Positions 10,704-18,705 of a stretch of 33,547 bases of DNA are shown here, one piece after another. Under the pieces are notes generated by a model. The model was given only the letters and a program-made list of their open reading frames with translations, made no database searches and was not told the origin of the DNA. The stretch's first letter is position 1. The number at the start of each line of letters is the position of its first letter. The stretch is from Lachnospiraceae bacterium. Its GTDB lineage: Bacteria; Bacillota; Clostridia; Lachnospirales; Lachnospiraceae. The stretch is taken from assembly GCA_017460845.1 (NCBI GenBank), contig JAFUAE010000125.1, positions 1 to 33,547 of the forward strand, given 5' to 3'. Made by a program: the position numbers and the translations under genes.

Positions 10704-11001
10704 AAGCGGACACATCTGTCTGTTTTCCAGCCATGCGTCCGCTTAAATTGTCTCTATTTTGCTTTATGGAATAAAGTTACTCCTGAAAAAGCGGACGCAT
10801 CACGGGGAAAGCACTTTCTGTGTCTGCTTTTCCTTTCACATGCCATCTTCTCAGGAGATGTTTCTTCTCTCTTGGAGCGGATACATCCAGAGAAAATATG
10901 TTACTGCGTCCGCTTTATGATTAGATGAATTGTTTCGCAAACATCATAAAACGGGAATCGAGCGGACACATTTCCTGCATTACAGGCAATGCGTCCGCTC
11001 G
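10704..11001. repeat. Array of four stem-loops with 85-86 bp period
   Basis: Inverted arms of the type AGCGGACRCAT ... ATGCGTCCGCT occur four times, at 10704-10744, 10787-10831, 10876-10914 and 10959-11001. The AGCGGA of each left arm starts at 10705, 10790, 10876 and 10961, so the spacing is 85, 86 and 85 bases. Loops and spacers between the elements differ, so only the arms are conserved. Copy 4 is the most complete, with a stem beginning CGAGCGGAC and an inner CCTG/CAGG pair. Confidence 0.85.
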
Positions 11002-11020
11002 TTCCATATGTGCGTCAGAT

Positions 11021-11104
11021 CATGTATGTGAAACTACTATGAAAGTCAGCGAGTCAAGCTCGTGAGAGCACAGATGAGCGCTACTTTCATGTATGTGAAA
11101 CTAC
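11021..11104. repeat. 17-bp direct repeats flanking a hairpin with a GTGA loop
   Basis: CATGTATGTGAAACTAC occurs at 11021-11037 and again at 11088-11104. Between them ATGAAAGT-C-AGCG (11039-11051) pairs with CGCTACTTTCAT (11079-11090), leaving one bulged base. Inside is a small GCTC-GTGA-GAGC hairpin. The unit lies about 20 bases downstream of the stop of the minus-strand beta-helix gene, so it would be in that transcript's 3' end. There is no T-run. Confidence 0.75.
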
Positions 11105-11123
11105 AACGCAATTTTCCCGGGGC

Positions 11124-13127
11124 TTATTCGGTCCAGGCACCCGATGCGTCTACCCGGAAGCCGTCGGGTGTCACTTCGTCACGGTACATCGAACCGTAGG
11201 ATCTCGGACGACTGCCGGCTGCAGGAGCATCGAAGCCGCCAATATCTCCGGAGGTGTCCGCAGCCGCTGTGCCGCTTGCGGCTTCCTCTCCATTCAGGTA
11301 AAGGACATAGGTTTCACCGGTCTTCAGTTCTCCCGAAGTAAATACCACGGAATTGCCGCTCTTTACTGCGGTACAGCTGAAGATAACTGTGCCGTCTTTT
11401 GAGCCGACATTTACCTGGTCTGTCTGATCTGCTGCATCGGTGTCTTCCGATATACTGTCAGACATTTCACCGTTTTCCGATGCTGCCCTGATCTCGAGCA
11501 CATCGCCAGCCTGCCAGGTCTCATTTGATGTAAAAACAACTGAGCTCTGCTGTGAACCTTCACCGAAGCTTTCCGCCATACCGGAGGCGCCGAGCGCGAT
11601 CAAGGTGCCGCTGTTGACCGTCAGCTTTCCTCCTGATTCGGTGCCGCAGTCCAGAGCTCCGTTGCCCCCGTTGGTCGGACCGTTCACATAAATCAGGCCG
11701 CCGTTAATCGTCAGGTTGCCATTGGAGTCAAGTCCGTCGCCCTGGGCATTTACAGTGATCGTGCCTCCATTGATGATCAGGTTTGGAAGCTCTGTTCGTT
11801 CCACACCGGAGGATGCCGATGCTGATGCGTTTGCTGGTGCTGACGCAGCCCCGTCATCCTGAGATTTTTTCATCATGCCCTCCGGCGGTTCGGGTGGTGT
11901 TCCGTCCTGCGTGCCGGATTCCATACCGTCCGGTCCCATCATATCGCCGTGACCGCCAAAGCCGCCGGCATTTCCTCCATGATTTCCAAATGCTCCCGGC
12001 TCTTCGCCAGGCCCCATGTTGCCGCCGGAACCCGGATCGCCTCCTGGTCCCATGCCGCCCGGTCCCATATTGTTTCCAAATCCGGAGCCCGCATTAAAGC
12101 CGTCGTTGGAAGCATTTACCGAAATGTCTCCGGCATTCACCGTAATGTCATATGCCTCAATGCCTTCATAAGACTCCAGGATGCTGATCGTGCCGCCGTT
12201 GACCGTGACGGAGGCCTCGCCGTGAATTCCGTCGTCTCCGGCTGTCAAAGTAATGCTGCCGCCGTCGATCTGCACATATCCCGATGTCAGTGTGGTGTCA
12301 TTGTTTGCTTTCAGCGCATCGCTGCCGGATACAACCGCGATCGTCCCGTCCGCGATCCTGAGGGAGTCGTGTCCGACGATGCCGTTCTTTCCTGCATTGA
12401 CCGAGATATTTCCTCCGGTGATCACCAGGTCGTCCGAGGTACGGATGCCGTTCAGTTCTTCGTCGGCGGTCGTGACCGTCAGTGAGCCGCTTCCGTTGAT
12501 CGTCAGGTCGCTCCTTGAATAAATAGCCGCATTGATGACATATTCATCCTGATCCGCATCTGTGTCCGTTCCTGAGGCATCCATATTCTCCGCAGCGCCG
12601 GACGGCTCAGTCCCCGCTGTGTTTTCCGTAAGCTCCGCGTCCTCTGTATTTGATCCCGGAAGAGAATTAAGGCTGATGACATTTTCAGTGCCCTCATCCA
12701 GGGTCAGGAAGACCTTGTCCGCCTTTTTGATATAAATCGGGGCTTCTGATTCATTTTCAATCGTCACGCCGCTTAAAACGATCTGCAGCTTGGCATTTTT
12801 CGCATCCACGATCACACTGTGGCCCTCAGCCATTTCTCCGCTCAGCACGAAGGTGCCTTTGGACGTCAGGTACAGATCCCCGTCAAGCTCATAGGCATTG
12901 GAAAGCTTCAGACCTGCAAGGTCGGAAAGATCGATATACTGCGCGGACGAGCTGTCATAGCCCTGCTCCAGATCCCGGTCCGAATAGGTCCCGTTCAGAT
13001 CCGCCGACATATCAGACTCTACGGCAGTAAGACCCAGCCGCTCCCCGTTCATAAAGAGAAGCGTGCAGAGGAGCGTAAGCACAAGGATCACAACGCAGAA
13101 GATATCCGTATATTTACTGTGACTCAT
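11124..13127 (-). CDS. Anchored surface beta-helix protein (DUF4353 / Cthe_2159-like carbohydrate-binding)
   Basis: The product has 667 residues. Residues 8-26 are a membrane anchor or uncleaved signal. Residues 65-345 contain many short repeats of the kind LTINGSGSLTV, ISVNAGKNGI and ITLTAGDDGIHG, the ladder-like pattern of the DUF4353 right-handed beta-helix proteins. Known members such as Cthe_2159 bind polysaccharides. A Gly/Met-rich segment (about 347-420, GPGGMGPGG type) and a Ser/Ala-rich stretch interrupt the helix, which resumes at about 447-540. A C-terminal beta-rich domain (about 570-667) ends the protein. The ATG at 13127 has GGGAA upstream. It is the third gene after a VTC-domain protein and a DUF4956 protein, a neighbourhood often seen with this family. 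The CotH-like kinase often found with them is absent here. Confidence 0.85.
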   Translation of the reverse strand: MSHSKYTDIFCVVILVLTLLCTLLFMNGERLGLTAVESDMSADLNGTYSDRDLEQGYDSSSAQYIDLSDLAGLKLSNAYELDGDLYLTSKGTFVLSGEMAEGHSVIVDAKNAKLQIVLSGVTIENESEAPIYIKKADKVFLTLDEGTENVISLNSLPGSNTEDAELTENTAGTEPSGAAENMDASGTDTDADQDEYVINAAIYSRSDLTINGSGSLTVTTADEELNGIRTSDDLVITGGNISVNAGKNGIVGHDSLRIADGTIAVVSGSDALKANNDTTLTSGYVQIDGGSITLTAGDDGIHGEASVTVNGGTISILESYEGIEAYDITVNAGDISVNASNDGFNAGSGFGNNMGPGGMGPGGDPGSGGNMGPGEEPGAFGNHGGNAGGFGGHGDMMGPDGMESGTQDGTPPEPPEGMMKKSQDDGAASAPANASASASSGVERTELPNLIINGGTITVNAQGDGLDSNGNLTINGGLIYVNGPTNGGNGALDCGTESGGKLTVNSGTLIALGASGMAESFGEGSQQSSVVFTSNETWQAGDVLEIRAASENGEMSDSISEDTDAADQTDQVNVGSKDGTVIFSCTAVKSGNSVVFTSGELKTGETYVLYLNGEEAASGTAAADTSGDIGGFDAPAAGSRPRSYGSMYRDEVTPDGFRVDASGAWTE

Positions 13128-13229
13128 TTCATTTCCCGTTCCATTTTCAGCCGTTCCGGCTTCAGAATGTTTCCTCTCATCAAATCACTCATTTCAATGG
13201 ACAGAGCCTTTTCTTCCGCGATTCTCATC

Positions 13230-13895
13230 TTAGTTATATTCCCCGTTGTAGCTGACCAGGGCTGCGCTTTTGACACCGCAAAGATCCGAGATCTCCTTAA
13301 CAAAATCCGTGCGCTCGTCCTTCAGGCGCAGGTCGTAGGTCAGCTCCACAAGCCCGGATCTCGCGGTCTTTGCGCGAAGAATACACTTTTTGACATTTGC
13401 CGAAAGGATCCCGCTCACCCTGCTTTCCGCCTCAGCCTCGCAGGAGATCACTGCTACATACGGGTGGGTAAAGGTTTTTCTGTTTGCGAAGATCAGGATC
13501 ACGATTCCGATGAAAATACTTCCGAAGACCGCAAGCGGGATCATGCCCGCCGCGACTACGATGCCGACCGCGATTGCCCAGAACAGATAGGCGATATCCA
13601 TCGGATCCTTGATGGCCGTCCTGAAACGTACAATGGAGAGGGCACCGACCATACCCAGAGACAGCACGACGTTGGACGTCACTGCCAGGATCACAAGGGT
13701 CGTGATCATTGTCAGCGCGATCAGGGTCGTGCCGAAGCTGTCGGAATACATCAGCCCCTGATAGGCTTTCTTATATACAAAAAAGATCAGTACTCCGAGC
13801 CCGAAAGCAATCAGCATGGAGAGTGCAATATCAAAGGTGCTGATTGCCGTTACGTTCTGTAAAAAGCTCGATTTGAAAATATCGTTAAATGTCAT
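13230..13895 (-). CDS. DUF4956 integral membrane protein
   Basis: The product has 221 residues. Hydrophobic segments lie at about 21-45, 54-85 and 100-136. The linker between the second and third carries the conserved GMVGALSIVRFRTAIKDPMD stretch typical of DUF4956. A cytosolic C-terminal domain of about 80 residues looks ferredoxin-like (alternating beta strands, ends ALVSYNGEYN). The start has AGAGGT seven bases upstream. It sits between a VTC-type polymerase-domain gene (gap 19 bases) and the surface beta-helix gene (gap 102 bases), almost certainly as one transcript. DUF4956 proteins have no assigned activity. Pairing with VTC proteins suggests a membrane partner for it. Confidence 0.9.
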   Translation of the reverse strand: MTFNDIFKSSFLQNVTAISTFDIALSMLIAFGLGVLIFFVYKKAYQGLMYSDSFGTTLIALTMITTLVILAVTSNVVLSLGMVGALSIVRFRTAIKDPMDIAYLFWAIAVGIVVAAGMIPLAVFGSIFIGIVILIFANRKTFTHPYVAVISCEAEAESRVSGILSANVKKCILRAKTARSGLVELTYDLRLKDERTDFVKEISDLCGVKSAALVSYNGEYN

Positions 13896-13914
13896 TTGTC
13901 TTTACCTCTTTTTT

Positions 13915-14601
13915 TCAAATTCCGTATCCCCGGCAGGCTCCGTATTTGGAAAATGCCGTCACCCTGCGGTTTTTCACCCGTACCAGCTCCCGGATGATCT
14001 CGGGAAGAAAATCATCCCATTTCACTTCCAGGATGATGGCATGTCCCTCCGGAATCGGGACCGTCACACATTCAGGATCCAGAAAGTCCGTGCAGTTTAA
14101 GCCCGTCCGGATATCATGATCCAGCGTCACCCTGACATTTCCGAAATGATAGATATACGGGTCGCGGACATAATCCACGATCGTTTTCGGTTTCAGGGAT
14201 GTAAATGCCATCTTCCGGTACAATTCCCGGATGAGCGGATCTTCATGCTCTTTCATCCAGGCAATGTCGCCGTCCACAATACTCTGCGCCTGCTGCATGC
14301 TTAAAACTGCTGAGGTTTTAATGCAGGCATCCCCGCGCTTGCTTTTCTTTTCAAGATGGATGATCGAGGCCGGATCGTGGTTATAATACCGGATCCTGTA
14401 CTTGTCACGGTTCCTGACGCCGTCAAGCTTTTCCCTGAGACAGGTATCAAAGTCATCATCGAAATACAGGCTTCTGATCAGATACTGACCGCTTTCCCCT
14501 GCATGGCTGTCCTGTTCCATGACAGCCGGGAGTCTGGATTTCAGCTCATAGTAGTCAGCCGTGGTTATATAGTGTTTTAATTCATGTCTCGCTCTGGACA
14601 T
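13915..14601 (-). CDS. VTC-domain (polyphosphate polymerase-like) protein
   Basis: The product has 228 residues with no membrane segment. The VTC family shares the triphosphate-tunnel fold of the yeast vacuolar polyphosphate polymerase core. Visible tunnel residues are E7 and K9 (ELKHYI), SLYFDD, K67/R69/R71 (KYRIRYYN), E84 and K86 (HLEKKSKRG), R146, D161, E192 and K194 (LEVKWDDFLP), and K219 (FSKYGACR). The set looks complete. The ATG at 14601 has GGAGG eight bases upstream. It heads a three-gene unit with DUF4956 and a surface beta-helix protein. Polyphosphate synthesis is the obvious activity from the family, but bacterial members of this gene set have not, to my knowledge, been shown to make it. 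Confidence 0.9.
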   Translation of the reverse strand: MSRARHELKHYITTADYYELKSRLPAVMEQDSHAGESGQYLIRSLYFDDDFDTCLREKLDGVRNRDKYRIRYYNHDPASIIHLEKKSKRGDACIKTSAVLSMQQAQSIVDGDIAWMKEHEDPLIRELYRKMAFTSLKPKTIVDYVRDPYIYHFGNVRVTLDHDIRTGLNCTDFLDPECVTVPIPEGHAIILEVKWDDFLPEIIRELVRVKNRRVTAFSKYGACRGYGI

Positions 14602-15117
14602 TTGTTTTCCTCCGTTTTCTCCGTATGTTATGCCCGAAGCCTGTGACTGATTTTTGTCGGAATCGTGTTTTTTTTGTGAATTGGCGGTTTCATAGTATCT
14701 GGTCAGAACCGCCCATTCAGCATTTCCTGGATTTCCGGGTTTACCTGGATTTCCCGGATATTCATGAAAAAGTTGATAATCCTTGCATCAGATTTTGATT
14801 TTTTCGGTAGAATACCTTGAAAATTTAAGCAGAAAACCTTTCCAAGGCATTTTTTTATTTATTTCGAGCCTGAAATCCCTGAGATGGAAGACAATTAAAA
14901 AAATCAAGGTATTCTATGCCTGCTGCACAGGCCAGAATACCTTGATGAACCTCATATAAGAAATTATCCTTGTATTTATGAAAAATGAGATTTTCTCAGA
15001 GCCTTGGAATTTAAAGATTTTAGGATAATCTATGTCAATCAGTTGTTTGAATTATCACAGGCACCGCTTACACCTTGCTTGATGCTGGTGCCTGCCTTGC
15101 ATTTCTCTGCTGTCTTT
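14602..15117. other. 516-base intergenic region with inverted repeats
   Basis: No gene is visible. It holds the glycerol dehydrogenase terminator (14895-14945), an extra copy of the terminator's 12-mer arm at 14809-14820, and an inverted pair around ATTATCCT (14965-14972) and AGGATAAT (15022-15029). Just after the glycerol dehydrogenase stop, CAGGCACC (15058-15065) pairs with GGTGCCTG (15087-15094). I could not place a convincing promoter for the VTC unit. Confidence 0.6.
14895..14945 (-). terminator. Intrinsic terminator of glycerol dehydrogenase
   Basis: TCAAGGTATTCT (14904-14915) is a perfect inverted partner of AGAATACCTTGA (14934-14945), with inner GCCTG/CAGGC arms. On the minus strand the stem is followed directly by TTTTTTTAATT. 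It lies about 170 bases after the gene's stop. Confidence 0.85.
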
Positions 15118-16218
15118 TTAGTATTTCCCGAGTGTCAGGCGGCCGAAACGGTCAGCAGCCAGCATCGCATTATAGACCTTCTCCGGGTCCACCTCAAACG
15201 GCAGGTTGTGAATCGTATCATTTTCAGCGCAGGCAGCTACGGCCACCGGCATCAGATGCTCCCTGCTCGTATCGGTAATGCCCAGCTCTTCAAAGGTCAC
15301 CGGCAAACCGATATCCGTCATCCAGTCCAGAATGTCCTCAAGATCCTCGATTGGCATATTTTCCAGCACCAGCTGGGTCAGCGTTCCGAAATTGACCTTC
15401 TCGCCATGCTGCATATGATGGCACTCCGGAAGCACCGTCAGACCGTTGTGGATCGCATGAGCGCCCGCCAGACCGCCGGATTCAAAACCGATTCCGGAAA
15501 GCAGCGTATTGGCCTCGATGATCTTTTCCACTGCCGTCGTGCAGGCGCCCGCATCGAGTGCCGCTTTTGCCTTCACGCCCTCTGCAATCAGAGTATCATA
15601 GCAGAGCTTCGCAATACCGAGTGCCGCCACGCCGACCTTGCCGCCCGCGCAGGTTCCCGCGCCGGACTGATAGCAGGCTCTTGCCTCAAAATAAGTTGCC
15701 ATGGCATCTCCCATGCCGGAAACCGTCATCCTGACAGGACTCTTTGCGATAATCTCCGTATCCATAACAACAAGATTCGGATTTGCCGGGAAGAACGCAT
15801 ACTCCTGGAATACGCCCTCATCAGTATATACCACTGACAATGCTGAGCACGGCGCGTCTGTGGATGCAACCGTCGGGACGACCACCACCGGAATGCCGAC
15901 GGCATTTGCAACTGCCTTTGCAGTATCGAAGATCTTACCGCCGCCGACGCCGACCACAACGTCGCATCCCTTTTCTCTTACGATCTTCTCCAGGCGGTGG
16001 ATCTCCGTGTAGGAGCATTCTCCGTTGAAGGTCTCAAATACGACGCCTGCCGCTGAAGCCGCGAAGCTGACCTTGATCTGCTCCCCGTGACGCTTCTGCC
16101 CGCCTGCGGAAATAATGCAGAGGGCATTTTTCCCAAGCTTCTCCACGTAAGAGCCGAGATGGTTCATTTCTCCCGGTCCCTGCACATACTTCGATGGTGA
16201 AATAAAAATCGTTGCCAT
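15118..16218 (-). CDS. gldA: Glycerol dehydrogenase (NAD-dependent, zinc)
   Basis: This enzyme oxidises glycerol to dihydroxyacetone with NAD in the cytosol. The 366-residue length is normal. It opens with SPSKYVQGPGEM, has the dinucleotide-binding VVGVGGGKIFDTAKAVA at about 88-104 and VPTVASTDAPCSALSVVY. The likely zinc ligands are D171 (SGMGDAMAT), H254 (GLAGAHAIHNG) and H271 (MQHGEKV). These match in position the ligands of the Bacillus enzyme. The ribosome site AGGAGG lies eight bases upstream. It is a single gene with its own promoter and terminator. No dihydroxyacetone kinase is beside it, so the fate of the product is not visible here. Together with GlpK the cell has both routes into glycerol catabolism. 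Confidence 0.96.
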   Translation of the reverse strand: MATIFISPSKYVQGPGEMNHLGSYVEKLGKNALCIISAGGQKRHGEQIKVSFAASAAGVVFETFNGECSYTEIHRLEKIVREKGCDVVVGVGGGKIFDTAKAVANAVGIPVVVVPTVASTDAPCSALSVVYTDEGVFQEYAFFPANPNLVVMDTEIIAKSPVRMTVSGMGDAMATYFEARACYQSGAGTCAGGKVGVAALGIAKLCYDTLIAEGVKAKAALDAGACTTAVEKIIEANTLLSGIGFESGGLAGAHAIHNGLTVLPECHHMQHGEKVNFGTLTQLVLENMPIEDLEDILDWMTDIGLPVTFEELGITDTSREHLMPVAVAACAENDTIHNLPFEVDPEKVYNAMLAADRFGRLTLGKY

Positions 16219-16244
16219 ATTTTTATCCTCCTTTACTGGTTTTT

Positions 16245-16273
16245 ATAATATGAGCGTATTCCGAATATCTGAA
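16245..16273 (-). promoter_or_regulatory. Promoter of glycerol dehydrogenase
   Basis: On the minus strand TTCAGA (16273-16268) and TATTAT (16250-16245) are separated by 17 bases. The predicted start near 16238 leaves a leader of about 20 bases holding the AGGAGG site. Confidence 0.5.
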
Positions 16274-16371
16274 GCGATTTCGGAGCGATGTTTCGTGATG
16301 AAAGCGCGCAGCTCATACAGCACAAGCCCATTTGTCCGGCATCTCATAATATGATGCTGAGGTCAAAAGCC

Positions 16372-17325
16372 TCACTGATGATGGAATTCGGTCCAGTTCT
16401 CCCCGTCAAGCTTTACATAGAGAGTATCGCCTTCCTGGGTGTACTCATAAGAAGGATCGGCAGGGTTTGCCGCGATCAGGCTGATGCTGCCCCAGAGAAG
16501 CTGCTGGTCCTTCTGCAAATGCAGAACTCCGGTATGATCCGCTTTCAGGGAAAGTGTATATTTCTCCCCGGTCTCTTCATTTTCAGCGTAATAATCTCCG
16601 GCGATCCCTTCATACATGGTCTGCGGCGCAAAATCCTGATATTCGACCGCATCGACAATTTCCGCAAGCACATCGCTCATCTGCATATCAGTCCCGTCGT
16701 CCCCGGTACGGAAGGTGGTAAAGTCAAAGATCAGCACGCCGCCGTTATATTCACCGGCGATCGCGGTCCTGTCAGGCTCCGTGCCGTCAGCATTTCCATC
16801 CAGTATACGCCAGTATCCCCATTTATCATTTGTCCCCGGGAAAATGCCCTCGCTTCTGCGGATCTTTTCCTGTATGGAATCATCTTTTCCCCAGTCAGAG
16901 GTCAGCTCTGCCAACGCTTCCTCGGGCTGCTCTCCGCTCAGTGTCCGGATCGAAATCAGGCTTTGGCCGGGAGCGTTATCCTTATAAATAAAATTAACTG
17001 CTCCGTCTTCCTCTTTGACTTCGATCAGAGAGGCGTCATATCGCACGGACCATCCGTCACTGCTCTGATAGCTCCGTACATCAGAGGTGTTCTGAGTGTC
17101 CGTCCTCTCTTCACTTTCATTCTGGCCGGAAGCATTTGCATCTTGTGCTGTTGTTTCTGCCGCAGTCGAAATTTCCTGCATTTCTGTAGCTGCAGTCGTC
17201 TGCGTTTCGGTCCCCTGATTGCCCTTTCCGGAGCAGCCTGCAAGGGCAGCTGCCATAATGATTGCCGCCAGGGCTCCGGCAGTTCTGCCTGTTTTGTATG
17301 TTCTGTATGTTCTGTTAGATCTCAT
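16372..17325 (-). CDS. Secreted lipoprotein of unknown function
   Basis: I choose the ATG at 17325 because AAAGGGGAT lies five bases upstream; an ATG five codons earlier has no site. The product has 317 residues. A signal peptide ends in the lipobox LAGC with lipidated Cys31. A Thr/Glu/Gln-rich low-complexity linker follows (about 35-80). Two small domains follow. One (about 85-230) starts SSDGWSVRYDASLI and looks like a beta-rich lipoprotein domain. The other (about 235-317) starts AGDYYAENEETGEKYTLSLK and ends YVKLDGENWTEF, resembling small beta-barrel domains that report substrate-free scaffolds. I recognise no family. It probably stands alone between the hipA-like gene and gldA. Confidence 0.8.
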   Translation of the reverse strand: MRSNRTYRTYKTGRTAGALAAIIMAAALAGCSGKGNQGTETQTTAATEMQEISTAAETTAQDANASGQNESEERTDTQNTSDVRSYQSSDGWSVRYDASLIEVKEEDGAVNFIYKDNAPGQSLISIRTLSGEQPEEALAELTSDWGKDDSIQEKIRRSEGIFPGTNDKWGYWRILDGNADGTEPDRTAIAGEYNGGVLIFDFTTFRTGDDGTDMQMSDVLAEIVDAVEYQDFAPQTMYEGIAGDYYAENEETGEKYTLSLKADHTGVLHLQKDQQLLWGSISLIAANPADPSYEYTQEGDTLYVKLDGENWTEFHHQ

Positions 17326-17442
17326 ATGATCCCCTTTCATGTAATATTAGGGAAATGCTGCATTATTCGTAAATCTGTGAAGACTCCGGACAAGGATAAA
17401 TCAGTGTTCCCTTAAATTCTGTTTTTCGAAATATGCAATCCT

Positions 17443-18705
17443 TCAGGACTGCCGGCATTTCAGAAAAGCCGGGCTCATATCTTCTATTTCCGATCTCTGC
17501 AATCCATGCTTTTCGGCAATACGCCTCCAGTTTTTTTCAACCAGCGAGCAGATTGCCTTCACTGTATCGGCTGCCTGTTTTTTCTGTATTCCATAATAGG
17601 CACTTGTCTCAATCGCCAGATCAAAATCGATCGTATTGTCCTCCATGTTTACATTTAAAGAGAGCACATCACCATACGGTACCGGATTCAGATCGTAAGC
17701 AGGTGACAATCGCCATCCGTTCTTGTCCAGAAGGAATCCATGATTCCGCAAATGGTCATCTGTGTTGGAAATCGTCATATTGAATACAATTCTCTTCCAC
17801 AGTTCTTCCAGATCTTCTTTTGGTCGGCTGCCGTTTGCACGAATAAACTCTGCGATTTCCAGATAACTGCTTCCGTCTGCTGCGTCGCTTCCGTCTTTTT
17901 TCCCCAGCATTGTCATCGCCGAAGAAAAGTGAATTCTTTTTGCTCCCCTTCGATCAAAACGTTTTACAAGAAACGTATCATCCTTCCCCGTGAAACGTTC
18001 CAGTCTGGATGGCGGTACACAGATCCCGCAGATACAGGCAAGCTCATGAGCAGTCTTTTCCCATGCGCCGACATTGAACTCATCATGCCTGGATGGGAAC
18101 TTCGCGATCCACAACGATCCTGCCGTATCCTGAACTGTGGCCTTGGGCCGTGCTCCGCCGAGAGATGACCCCGGATAAAGTAATTGCTTCAACCACCTTT
18201 CGTCAAGTAGACCGGAATCTTTTTCAAATTCTCTGTTCGCTTCCTCGAGCGTCCTTAATGCCTCCCACGGCGGAATCGCGCCCTCTTTATCATCTGACAG
18301 AAACGGACCTCCGTCTTCAATCGCAAAACGCAGTGCGCCCATTCTCGAGCCGTCATAAATTCCGAGCAAATAATCGCTTTCTAAAAGTTTCCCGGGTTTC
18401 CGCTCCTCTTTTCTCGCCTGAAAGCGTTCCTTTCGATCCAGCAATGTACGTCCCCAGCTGTCAGGACAGGAATCGGAAAAAATGCCAAAATTTGGCTTAT
18501 CTGTTATATACTGGCGCCCATGATAAAATGACAGATCCGGATCCAGCATGAAGTTTCCTTTATGATTTTGAAGATATGCCCCTTCATACTCAAAAGAAAA
18601 CTGCTCTCTTCCCCTGATCGTATCCGCATACAGAATGCCGATTTTTACAGGTTCAGTGGAACTCCAGTTTTCATATACAAAAATTTTTTTGCTCCTGTCA
18701 CTCAT
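17443..18705 (-). CDS. hipA: HipA-like serine/threonine kinase toxin
   Basis: The product has 420 residues, close to the length of E. coli HipA. Characteristic features are the phosphate-loop region GSSLGGARPKATV (179-191) with an autophosphorylatable-type Ser, the ATP-Lys region SLWIAKFPS, FLVKRFDR, the catalytic segment NTDDHLRNHGF (314-324) and the metal-binding SPAYDLNPVP (334-343). In studied HipA proteins this kinase phosphorylates a translation factor or tRNA synthetase and slows growth. The start overlaps the upstream HTH gene by eight bases, a standard antitoxin-toxin arrangement. All key motifs look intact. Members of this family vary in target, so the substrate is unknown. Confidence 0.92.
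   Translation of the reverse strand: MSDRSKKIFVYENWSSTEPVKIGILYADTIRGREQFSFEYEGAYLQNHKGNFMLDPDLSFYHGRQYITDKPNFGIFSDSCPDSWGRTLLDRKERFQARKEERKPGKLLESDYLLGIYDGSRMGALRFAIEDGGPFLSDDKEGAIPPWEALRTLEEANREFEKDSGLLDERWLKQLLYPGSSLGGARPKATVQDTAGSLWIAKFPSRHDEFNVGAWEKTAHELACICGICVPPSRLERFTGKDDTFLVKRFDRRGAKRIHFSSAMTMLGKKDGSDAADGSSYLEIAEFIRANGSRPKEDLEELWKRIVFNMTISNTDDHLRNHGFLLDKNGWRLSPAYDLNPVPYGDVLSLNVNMEDNTIDFDLAIETSAYYGIQKKQAADTVKAICSLVEKNWRRIAEKHGLQRSEIEDMSPAFLKCRQS

Larger units (their letters stand above)
10579..11123. other. 545-base repeat-rich intergenic region
   Basis: No gene is visible. The spacer holds four evenly spaced stem-loops (10704-11001) and then a 17-bp direct repeat pair enclosing a hairpin (11021-11104). 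Open frames crossing it would have to be built from the repeats. TTGACA at 10636 on the plus strand has no partner -10 and no gene downstream. Confidence 0.7.

Noticed and set aside
10665-10928. An 87-codon open frame on the plus strand in the repeat region
   Set aside because: It is made of the stem-loop repeats and has no ribosome site or family resemblance.
10704-11001. A CRISPR array
   Set aside because: The repeats are pairs of inverted arms with different loops. Between arms the distances alternate (about 29 and 56 bases), and no cas genes are in the window.
12819-13862. A 347-codon open frame opposite the beta-helix and DUF4956 genes
   Set aside because: It overlaps two well-supported genes on the other strand and crosses their boundary, with no ribosome site.
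15004-15837. A 277-codon open frame opposite glycerol dehydrogenase
   Set aside because: It is antisense to a clear gldA gene for most of its length, so it is a reading-frame shadow. The long size reflects GC-rich codons of the real gene.
16338-16361. A terminator hairpin after the lipoprotein gene (GCATC/GATGC)
   Set aside because: The stem is five pairs with no T-run.
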